A DNA stretch of 15,237 nucleotides from JAKJGA01 sp029554345 (GTDB taxonomy: Bacteria; Spirochaetota; UBA4802; JAFGJZ01). Each line of letters opens with the position of its first letter. Positions within the stretch are counted from its first letter, which is position 1. The notes below the pieces were generated by a model. It was not told where the DNA came from, made no database searches, and was given only the letters and a program-made list of their open reading frames with translations. The DNA is taken from the NCBI GenBank assembly GCA_035395685.1, contig DAOPBR010000058.1, positions 1-15,237 of the forward strand, read 5' to 3'. The position numbers were made by a program, and so were the translations under genes. Shown in pieces: positions 8,606 to 15,237 of this stretch.

Positions 8606-11600
8606 TTTTTCTTTCCTGCTTTTTCATTTGCTACAGAAACAGAACATAACGGAGAAACGAATTTATAAATTCTGGAAATATCGGAATTAAAATGATATCC
8701 GGCTAAATCTGAATAATCTTCATATTTATTCTCTTTAGTCATAAAATCATCATCTGATTTTTTATTTATTTTTGCGTAGTAATGATTTTCAAATTTATCA
8801 TATTCCGGAGTCCATGCATTAATCGCGCTGTCAATATCAACATCAAAAGGATCAGAAAGATAATCGGTATACAATGCTGATAATTCATTCATTATCAGCA
8901 GAGCGGATTTTTTATCGATATACGGAATTTCTTTTTTTGTGTCTTTATAAACAATGACGGTCTTAACATTATCATAAATTGCCGAAAGCATAACATGGTA
9001 TACTTTCGCTTTCGTTTCATAAAATTGAGAGTTTTTTGAAAATATAAAAAAAACCGGATATAAATGTTTACCATCCGAATACATCCGGTAATTTCCGTTT
9101 ATGCAAATCCGCTCATTTTCAAATAATATATCATGATGTTCTGATTTCATGGAACTTAAAACATTTTTGCTGTATTCAAAAATATTAGCAAAATCTTCGA
9201 TAAATATTTCAAAAGCGCTTTCAGCATAATTTCCGACAGGCAGCATCATCGAATTCATAAGAATCTTTTCAATTTCGTCATATCCGCAGCCGTTTCGCAA
9301 ATACGATTCAATGATTCTGGCATTCTGTTTTTTCATTCCGCTTGTAAGCAAAAGCGGTTCCGAATCATAGTCAAAATCAGTCAACGTTCTGAATTTTATT
9401 CCGCATTTCTTTTCAAAATAATATTTTCTCGGATCACTGAAAAAATGAGCGAACATTTCGGGAGTAATCGACAAGAGCTCTTCGTTTATTTTCGGCATTG
9501 CACAATTTTTGTTTTTATGCGATTCATGAGAAACAATCCGGTCTGAAAAATACGAGAAAAATCTTTTATCTTTTCCGTCATAATATTTCTCGGAAAATCC
9601 TTTTAAAGCATGTTCTCTAATCAATATTTCTTTATAATCACTGCCGAAATAATAATCGCGCATGTAGTTAATAAATTCAGAAAGAACGCTTGAAGCAGGT
9701 TTTTCCTCATTCGTCTTGCTGTCGCGTCCGGTATATGAAAGATGAAGTTTTTTTCTTGCTGACAAAATACTTTCAAGAAATAAATCACGGTCGTCGTTTT
9801 TTACCGAACGGTCGCCTTTCTTTCTTTTATAATACATTATGTCAAAACCGAGATTGTTCGCACTGCGCGGAAACTCTCCCGAATTAAGTCCGAGTATCGC
9901 GACAAAATCAAATGGAACCGAACGAAGCGGCAGAAGCTGGCAAAAAGTTATTCCGCCCGAAATAAAGCCTCTCTGCGATGTATCAAAATCAATCTGTCTC
10001 ATCAGTTCATAATAATAAACATCATAACCTGTTTTCAAATTTTTACCGGCAGTTGAAGCGGCCTCTTCAATCTGTTTCATTACCTTAACAATATATCTGT
10101 AATCAGGATAATATTCATCAGTATCAAATGCATTCTGCATGAATTCTATCATCACATCATTCCATTCGGAAATGCTTTTTATCTCAGCGAATGACGATGT
10201 AAGCTTTTCAAGAAGTCTGAACAGTTTAAGCGCAGCAGAAAAAACCTTGATTGAACTGCCTTCAATTTCGTAATATGGTATATATTTCCCGACAGAATCT
10301 GTTGTTTCTCCATAGCCGATACCGGTAATAATACGTTGTAAAGCATCGCTCCACGAATATTCGGAAAATTTGAATCCATAGTCTTTTTCCCGCTGAACGG
10401 AATCCAAACCCCATCTTGTTCCGGCTTCATAAAGCCATTTAAGCGCAAGATCTGCATCTTCACCTGTTATTTCAAATTTCCTTTTTACCGGATCTGACTT
10501 AAAAATCGCACCGAAGGCCGAAAGAGAATATCTGTTTTGCGCAAACTTGAGCGAATCGGTGAATGAATTTATAAACGCACTTTCGGATGAAGCTTTCCGG
10601 TCGGCAATCGAATAAGGAATCCGCATTTTTTCGTTTTCAGGTGAGGAAAAAACAGCTTCTATGAATGGTGCATAACCCGAAATATCCGGAACCATTACAA
10701 CAATATTCTCAGGCGATATTTTATCATTCGATACCGCATCAAGTATATAATCATATAGAACTTCAACTTCTCTCAACGGCGAATGACATGCATGAACAAG
10801 GACTGAATCGTCAGGTATAATTTCACGTTTGGAGCTTTCAAGATTATAAATATCCTGCTGAATCAAGTTAAGAAGAGATTTCCCCTCCGGCAAAGAAAAA
10901 GCAGAATCATCTTCAGAAAAAATATCAGAATCTGAAAAGTTATCATAAAGAATATTCAAAAATTCTCTTGAGAGTTTTCCGTATGAAGCCAGTAGAGGAT
11001 TTCTCTCTTCATAATATCCGTCTGATCCGTTTTTGAGGCTGTGATAAAGTATTTCTTTTTTTGAGCGGATATCCTGCCAGAACTCGGGCGAAGGATTAAG
11101 CACATAAACATCAATTTCATTTGTCAAAGCAAGCTTTCCGTATGCGCGCAGAACATATTCGGAAAGAGATGTTATTCCGAAAAGTGAAATATGTTTTGCC
11201 TGCGGAATCTTCGAACTTTGAAGAAAATCAGACAGAACTTGTCCGCGGTGATCATATTCAGCAAATATTTTCCGCCACAGATGATACTGCCATGCAAATT
11301 CGTCCGGAAGTTGTTCGTTTTCCGAAAGAATCATTTTGCCAGAATCCCATGCTGTAACCATATCCGTACGGTAAAGCGAATACTGGTCAAAAAGATCCGC
11401 TATTCTCGCAGACAACTGAAATGTCAACAGAGGATCTTTGCCATGATAGGATACGGCTTGAGCGAATTCCGAGGAACGGCCCTGATCTGAGGATAAAAAT
11501 GAAAATACAGCCCAGGCAAGAGCGTGCTTATCAGGAATATTATATTCGCGTTCGAGAGACTCCTTCATCATTCCGACGCAAAACGGAACAGGTGTTGAAA

Positions 11601-11781
11601 ATTCGAGACCCGAAACCGCTCCGTTTAGTTCGGCGCATTTCAAAGTCAGCCACTTCGACATGCCTTCCGTCTGAACAATTACCTGTTCTTTATCAAATAT
11701 GCTTAACTGTCTTTGAGAAAGCCTATGCGCATATATTTCAGCGAGCTTCTCAAGTCTGTTAGAGTAAATAATATTAAGCAT
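8602..11781 (-). CDS. recC: RecC, Chi-recognition and scaffold subunit of RecBCD (exodeoxyribonuclease V gamma)
   Basis: The protein has 1059 residues, against 1122 in E. coli. The N-terminus MLNIIYSNRLEKLAEI with VQTEGMSKWL (37-46) is characteristic of RecC. The most conserved block is at about 608-710: GGITFCQLLPLRSVPFDFVA, GLNSGEFPRS, GFDIMYYKRKKGDRS and DDRDLFLESILSARKKLHLSY. The C-terminal part, from about 772 (ITPEMFAHFFSDPRKYYFEKK), corresponds to the inactive nuclease-like fold that holds RecB and guides the 3' strand. RecC has a degenerate helicase fold with no Walker A motif, and none is seen here. In E. coli this subunit reads Chi; the equivalent sequence in this organism cannot be inferred. 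An AAGGGAG site (11788-11794) six bases upstream fixes the ATG. It is followed directly by recB (4-bp overlap), with no ptrA gene between, unlike E. coli. Confidence 0.96.
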   Translation of the reverse strand: MLNIIYSNRLEKLAEIYAHRLSQRQLSIFDKEQVIVQTEGMSKWLTLKCAELNGAVSGLEFSTPVPFCVGMMKESLEREYNIPDKHALAWAVFSFLSSDQGRSSEFAQAVSYHGKDPLLTFQLSARIADLFDQYSLYRTDMVTAWDSGKMILSENEQLPDEFAWQYHLWRKIFAEYDHRGQVLSDFLQSSKIPQAKHISLFGITSLSEYVLRAYGKLALTNEIDVYVLNPSPEFWQDIRSKKEILYHSLKNGSDGYYEERNPLLASYGKLSREFLNILYDNFSDSDIFSEDDSAFSLPEGKSLLNLIQQDIYNLESSKREIIPDDSVLVHACHSPLREVEVLYDYILDAVSNDKISPENIVVMVPDISGYAPFIEAVFSSPENEKMRIPYSIADRKASSESAFINSFTDSLKFAQNRYSLSAFGAIFKSDPVKRKFEITGEDADLALKWLYEAGTRWGLDSVQREKDYGFKFSEYSWSDALQRIITGIGYGETTDSVGKYIPYYEIEGSSIKVFSAALKLFRLLEKLTSSFAEIKSISEWNDVMIEFMQNAFDTDEYYPDYRYIVKVMKQIEEAASTAGKNLKTGYDVYYYELMRQIDFDTSQRGFISGGITFCQLLPLRSVPFDFVAILGLNSGEFPRSANNLGFDIMYYKRKKGDRSVKNDDRDLFLESILSARKKLHLSYTGRDSKTNEEKPASSVLSEFINYMRDYYFGSDYKEILIREHALKGFSEKYYDGKDKRFFSYFSDRIVSHESHKNKNCAMPKINEELLSITPEMFAHFFSDPRKYYFEKKCGIKFRTLTDFDYDSEPLLLTSGMKKQNARIIESYLRNGCGYDEIEKILMNSMMLPVGNYAESAFEIFIEDFANIFEYSKNVLSSMKSEHHDILFENERICINGNYRMYSDGKHLYPVFFIFSKNSQFYETKAKVYHVMLSAIYDNVKTVIVYKDTKKEIPYIDKKSALLIMNELSALYTDYLSDPFDVDIDSAINAWTPEYDKFENHYYAKINKKSDDDFMTKENKYEDYSDLAGYHFNSDISRIYKFVSPLCSVSVANEKAGKKK

Positions 11782-11787
11782 ATCAGG

Positions 11788-11794
11788 CTCCCTT
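11788..11794 (-). promoter_or_regulatory. Ribosome binding site of recC
   Basis: AAGGGAG on the minus strand lies six bases before the recC ATG, in the 25-bp gap after the phosphatase gene. It is the best ribosome site in the gap and confirms the start. The gap is too short for a full promoter plus leader, so recC is probably transcribed from further upstream. Confidence 0.65.
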
Positions 11795-11806
11795 TATGCT
11801 TATGAT

Positions 11807-12388
11807 TTACAGATACGGTCTCACATCAGTCGCGATCATTCCGGCAGTTCTCGCCGCCTGCAATCCGAGTTCGCCGTCTTCAAATACCTGACAAAAACGC
11901 GGTTCTACTCCCATAAGTTCAGCGCATTTTAGAAATGTATCAGGTGCCGGCTTATGATGAATAACATCTTCAGCGGCCACCATGATATCAAAATATTTTG
12001 AAAGACCAACAGTCTCCATGGTCATCTGGGCTATATCCTTTCTGCCGCCGGTTCCAAGCGACATCGGAAGAACTCCATGATACTTTCGTGCAATATCACT
12101 CACGACCTTGATTTCCTTAACAGCGCTGAAAAGTTCCATGAAGTACTTTTCTTTTTCATTCATAGTCTCTTCGGGATCAAGTTTGAGATTAAATCTTTCA
12201 TTTAAAATCGGAACGATTTTATAAGTCGGAATTCCGGCAAGTTCATAAAAAACTTCTCTCGGATAATTAAATCCCTGAAGAGCAAACATCTTTTCCCATG
12301 CTTTATAATGAATTTCCATCGTATCGACAAGCGTTCCGTCTATATCGAAAATAAGAGCCTTTGCATTTTCATCTACTTTAAGTTCCAT
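11807..12388 (-). CDS. yqaB: YqaB-like HAD phosphatase (beta-phosphoglucomutase/fructose-1-phosphatase-type)
   Basis: This 193-residue protein is the length of E. coli YqaB and resembles it throughout. HAD motif I is FDIDGTLVDT with nucleophile D15 and acid/base D17. Motif II is LGTGG with T113, motif III K146 in HHKPAPDTF, and motif IV FEDGELG with E170 and D171. The small cap has AGIPTYKI, matching the GSPT-like cap loop. YqaB-type enzymes dephosphorylate small sugar phosphates such as fructose-1-phosphate. The family is promiscuous, so the substrate is inferred only by similarity, and a beta-phosphoglucomutase cannot be fully excluded. It is cytoplasmic, with no signal peptide. GGAG five bases before the ATG supports the start. 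It lies 25 bp before recC and 63 bp after the formyltransferase-like gene; no functional link to DNA repair is evident. Confidence 0.88.
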   Translation of the reverse strand: MELKVDENAKALIFDIDGTLVDTMEIHYKAWEKMFALQGFNYPREVFYELAGIPTYKIVPILNERFNLKLDPEETMNEKEKYFMELFSAVKEIKVVSDIARKYHGVLPMSLGTGGRKDIAQMTMETVGLSKYFDIMVAAEDVIHHKPAPDTFLKCAELMGVEPRFCQVFEDGELGLQAARTAGMIATDVRPYL

Positions 12389-12428
12389 TTCTTCTCCGCC
12401 AATAGTTGTTAGGTCATAATTTTACCGA

Positions 12429-12456
12429 GGCAAAAAAGTTAAAAGCTTTTTTTACC
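12429..12456. other. Imperfect A/T-rich hairpin in the 63-bp gap
   Basis: GGCAAAAAAG (12429-12438) and CTTTTTTTACC (12446-12456) can pair around a 7-base loop with one bulge and one G-T pair, at the end of the formyltransferase-like gene. On neither strand is it followed by a T-run, so it is a weak terminator candidate at best. It could instead protect an mRNA end or be chance in AT-rich DNA. Confidence 0.25.
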
Positions 12457-13633
12457 GTGAAATCTGATTTCTTATAACATCATTATATTTTCCGATACTG
12501 TATTTCAGCGTTTTTAGATCGGCTATCCGTTTCGGTTTTCGCGGAGGAATCTGCCATTCCGGATAATGTTTGTTTTCAGGGCGTTTAAGTTCTGACATAT
12601 TGACTTTCTCACCAAGTAAAATCACTGCCGCGCCTTCAACAGTTTTAATAATCGGCTGGTATAAGTATTTGCCGTTTTTCAGATAAAATCCTATTAATTC
12701 GCCGGGATTTCCTTCAAGTTTGGCATTAAAGCTTTCAAGATTATAAACAAAATAAGTATCGTCAAAAACCGGCGCTTTTAGCCTAATACCTATATCCTGA
12801 CCGCAGAAAGCGCGAAGCCTTCTATCTAACATTTCGTTGCTGTCTTTCTGCCAGTTTATGAATGACTCGTCAAAAGCCTTTTCTATAGTAGCGCTTGATC
12901 CCGTATTGTTTTTCAGAAATACGCATTTTTTTCTGCTGTCATGAATCATCGAACAGGCTTTTACGATTGTTTTGATTCCTTCAAGAGTAAGAGAATGCAG
13001 AATGCTTACCGGAGTTGAATAATTTTTAATCTTTACTTTTTTGGTCATGGCTATGATAAGCCCTGTGTCAAAATGCTCATCAACTTTGTGAACTGTTCCC
13101 CATATTTTCTTCCAGCCTTCAAGAATTGCAAAAGTATCAGGCTCCATACCTTTTAGAAACGGAAGAGGTCCGGGATGAAAATTAATAAAACCGTTACGGG
13201 GAATTTTAAACAGCTGAGGCGGAACCCAGTTACCGTAAAAAACAACACCTGTGTCATATACTGCCGAAGAAATATCATCAAGAAATATTTGAATCTTTTT
13301 TGAAGCTTCAGGATCATCGAAATTTTTTTTTATAACAGACTGCCTGGCAGAAAGCTCTGCCGGAAGAAAAAACCTTTTCATGGCCTGTATCTGCGGATTA
13401 ATATTTAACGGATCTTCCGGTTCAATTATCAAACCTGTTATACTGTTTCCAGAATGTTCGAGTTCGTCTATCAAACGCAGACCATAATCGATTCTTCCCC
13501 GGGGACGCGAATTGCCGATGTACAAAAGAATTCTGCCGTTTTTTTTCAGATTTCTATTTCTGCTCTCTGATATTAATTCAGGAAGAAATTCATCATTCTT
13601 CAGCAATTTTAAAAGCAATGGCGTAGAATCCAT
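12452..13633 (-). CDS. Formyltransferase-fold protein (Fmt/ArnA-like), substrate unknown
   Basis: This 393-residue protein has a Rossmann-type start at about 34 (RILLYIGN). The catalytic triad of 10-formyltetrahydrofolate enzymes is intact: N151 and H153 in INFHPGPLPFLKG, and D189 in DEHFDTG. The region from about 256 (ESFINWQKDSNEMLDRRLRAF to LEGNPGELIGF) resembles the Fmt C-terminal beta-barrel domain. Family members transfer formyl from 10-formyl-THF to Met-tRNA, sugars or other amines. HPGPLP replaces the HxSLLP usual in true Fmt, the first 30 residues are extra, and the protein is longer than typical Fmt (about 315), so I infer a paralogue rather than the housekeeping Fmt. No sugar-nucleotide genes are nearby to name a substrate. 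TAAGGAG at 13639-13645 fixes the ATG and overlaps the stop of the cyclase gene, so the two are probably coupled. Confidence 0.8.
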   Translation of the reverse strand: MDSTPLLLKLLKNDEFLPELISESRNRNLKKNGRILLYIGNSRPRGRIDYGLRLIDELEHSGNSITGLIIEPEDPLNINPQIQAMKRFFLPAELSARQSVIKKNFDDPEASKKIQIFLDDISSAVYDTGVVFYGNWVPPQLFKIPRNGFINFHPGPLPFLKGMEPDTFAILEGWKKIWGTVHKVDEHFDTGLIIAMTKKVKIKNYSTPVSILHSLTLEGIKTIVKACSMIHDSRKKCVFLKNNTGSSATIEKAFDESFINWQKDSNEMLDRRLRAFCGQDIGIRLKAPVFDDTYFVYNLESFNAKLEGNPGELIGFYLKNGKYLYQPIIKTVEGAAVILLGEKVNMSELKRPENKHYPEWQIPPRKPKRIADLKTLKYSIGKYNDVIRNQISR

Positions 13634-13638
13634 ACATG

Positions 13639-13645
13639 CTCCTTA
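13639..13645 (-). promoter_or_regulatory. Ribosome binding site overlapping the cyclase stop codon
   Basis: TAAGGAG on the minus strand contains the TAA stop of the cyclase gene and lies five bases before the ATG of the formyltransferase-like gene. It selects the ATG at 13633 over a nearer ATG at 13638, and it implies co-transcription and likely reinitiation. Confidence 0.7.
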
Positions 13646-15237
13646 TTTGTCGAGAAACACAAGAGAACCGTCAAAACCGGTTTTAGGATTTCTAACACAT
13701 TCTCTGCATATATCAAGATAAACTTTGAATGCGGAATCAGAAGGATATTTTTCCGTGCCCTTTTTAAAATAGCCCCCTGCAAGCCTGAAATCACCTTTTT
13801 TAAATTCAGCAATTCCTTTTGCCAAAAGAGCCGATGCCTTGATCTTGTTTTCCCGTTCTTCGGAAAAACAGCCGTCAAGAACTTCATATACTCCGACCGG
13901 CTGTTTTTTACCTTTAACGCGGATCATTCCGAGATAACGGAAAGTATAAAGACCGCGCACTTTCATGCCTTCATACGTGGTTTCACTAATAATAATATTT
14001 GCACCGAACTTTTTTGTAAGCCCTTCAATTCGGCTTGCAAGATTGACATTATCGGAAATAACCGTAGAATCAACCCTCTCATCTTCGCCGAGAATTCCAA
14101 GCATAAGAAGGCCTGTATGAATTCCCGTACCTATTGCTATCTGCATCAAATTACTTTCGGCACGTTTCTGATTATATTCATAAATCGTTTTCTGAATGTC
14201 CAGAGCGGCTTTAACCGCATCATCGGGACTCACTGGATAAAGCGCCATGATCGCGTCTCCGATATATTTATCAATGAAACCGCCGTTACTTCTCACAAGC
14301 GGTCCGACAAGACCGAGATATGAATTTAAAAAGTCGAAGTTCTCTTTCGGAGACATGGATTCGGAAATATCCGTAAATGAACGGATGTCGGTAAACATAA
14401 CAGTCATTTCCTGCTGAGTCTGATCCCCGCGTCTTACATCAATGATGCTTTCTTTTTTTAGAAATTTCAGAAACTCCATCGGAACAAAGCCGTGATAAGC
14501 CTTGTTTAGCTGGGTTATTTCGGAAATATAATTCCGTACATACTTTGCCATGCGGTTAAAAGCGTGAGTCAGATCAGCGATTTCATCATTGCTTTTCGGA
14601 AGAATTTCAACATCCCAGTGACCCTCGCTTATTCTTCCTGCTCCGCGGCTCAAGTTTCTTACTGATGACAAAATCACATAAGTTAATAATCCGAAAAGAA
14701 GAATCATCAAAACGCTTATTGCACCGACATACGCCACCATTTTTTTAAACAGATTGCGGTTTTCAGTTTCGTATGAAAGATTATCTTTACCGACTTCAAG
14801 AAGCGCGATTACTTTTCCGGTTTTTGAATAAACAGGTCCCACGCCGTAAAACCATGTCCCCCACGCATCGGTGCTTTTCTCAATCTCAACACTTCCCTTT
14901 TCAGCCCTTTTGTAAATTCCTTCGGGGTCATTAAGATAACTAAAAGGATGAAATGCGGTGATTCCGTCATTCAAAAACATCATCGAAGAAATATTGCCGT
15001 TTTCAATTCCGTGCAGAGCAAAGTAAAACCCGTAATTCCATGAATCAGAATTATTGTTCAAAGCAGAATGAAGATCCTGCCTGATTGATTTATAGCCGTT
15101 ATTCATATAATCAGAAACGGATTTTACATTTTCAATATCATCAGGATTAATTGAATGTGCCATCTGCTGAACCATATAAGCAATTTTGCTTTTCAGCAGA
15201 TCTTCGTGACGTGATGACATGTTACGGTATATAAAAA
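13643..15237 (-). CDS. Membrane sensor adenylate/guanylate cyclase: Cache-like, HAMP, class III cyclase, TPR-like tail (5' end outside window)
   Basis: The first in-window ATG is at 15220 (525 residues), but the frame stays open to the edge, no ribosome site precedes that ATG, and a first membrane helix is needed; the start is probably upstream. Residues counted from that ATG: an extracytoplasmic Cache-like sensor (1-160, with DAWGTWFYGVGPV), a membrane helix (162-185), HAMP (about 185-235) and a class III cyclase (about 265-450). Metal-binding D278 and D322, adenine-selecting K318 and D384, and transition-state N393 and R397 are all present, which favours ATP to cAMP. A TPR-like segment (about 462-508) ends the protein, as in many spirochaete and cyanobacterial cyclases. 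The ligand is unknown. The stop codon overlaps the ribosome site of the next gene. Adenylate specificity is inferred from the residues. Confidence 0.9.
   Translation of the reverse strand, partial: FIYRNMSSRHEDLLKSKIAYMVQQMAHSINPDDIENVKSVSDYMNNGYKSIRQDLHSALNNNSDSWNYGFYFALHGIENGNISSMMFLNDGITAFHPFSYLNDPEGIYKRAEKGSVEIEKSTDAWGTWFYGVGPVYSKTGKVIALLEVGKDNLSYETENRNLFKKMVAYVGAISVLMILLFGLLTYVILSSVRNLSRGAGRISEGHWDVEILPKSNDEIADLTHAFNRMAKYVRNYISEITQLNKAYHGFVPMEFLKFLKKESIIDVRRGDQTQQEMTVMFTDIRSFTDISESMSPKENFDFLNSYLGLVGPLVRSNGGFIDKYIGDAIMALYPVSPDDAVKAALDIQKTIYEYNQKRAESNLMQIAIGTGIHTGLLMLGILGEDERVDSTVISDNVNLASRIEGLTKKFGANIIISETTYEGMKVRGLYTFRYLGMIRVKGKKQPVGVYEVLDGCFSEERENKIKASALLAKGIAEFKKGDFRLAGGYFKKGTEKYPSDSAFKVYLDICRECVRNPKTGFDGSLVFLDK

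Noticed and set aside
3403..11781. AddAB-type (RexAB) nuclease or a new defence system
   Set aside because: RecC-specific blocks, a RecB-type C-terminal nuclease and a true RecD helicase are all present, so this is ordinary RecBCD.
12429..12456. Rho-independent terminator before the phosphatase gene
   Set aside because: The hairpin is imperfect, has few G-C pairs and no T-run, so it is listed only as a weak structure.
1..15237. Mobile element, prophage, CRISPR array, tRNA or rRNA
   Set aside because: No transposase or integrase motifs, terminal repeats, regularly spaced repeats or cloverleaf sequences were seen.

Overview
The window is an AT-rich stretch of bacterial chromosome, read from sequence alone. 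It is densely coded, with genes on both strands and little intergenic space, and nothing suggests a phage, plasmid or genomic island. There are no tRNA or rRNA genes, IS elements or CRISPR arrays. The mix of a complete recC-recB-recD cluster, a periplasmic-sensor/HAMP/class III cyclase with a C-terminal TPR-like tail, and a LysM-M23 peptidase coupled to an RsmG fusion is compatible with a spirochaete-like or other diderm bacterium. That assignment is tentative.

Layout. At the left edge, on the minus strand, lies a response regulator with a GGDEF output domain, cut off at its 3' end. A 278-bp divergent intergenic region follows. Two plus-strand genes come next, joined by a TAATG overlap: a membrane-anchored LysM-M23 peptidase, and a 484-residue protein in which a whole RsmG-type 16S rRNA methyltransferase is fused to a whole SpoU/TrmH-type RNA methyltransferase. 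The end of that gene overlaps recD by 18 bp, tail to tail.

The rest of the window is one co-directional minus-strand run. In transcription order it is: an adenylate-cyclase-like sensor protein (5' end outside the window), a formyltransferase-fold protein, a YqaB-like HAD phosphatase, recC, recB and recD. The gaps are 9, 63 and 25 bp, then overlaps of 4 and 8 bp, so at least recCBD, and perhaps all six, are co-transcribed.

How the genes work together. RecB, RecC and RecD should form the RecBCD helicase-nuclease for double-strand-break repair and degradation of linear DNA. Helicase motifs are visible in RecB and RecD, and a nuclease site in RecB. The cyclase and the GGDEF protein are two separate signalling modules, predicted to make cAMP and c-di-GMP. 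The peptidase and fused methyltransferase look like housekeeping envelope and ribosome functions.

I found no clearly new biological system. The item most worth a second look is the RsmG-SpoU fusion. The formyltransferase-like protein of unknown substrate comes next.
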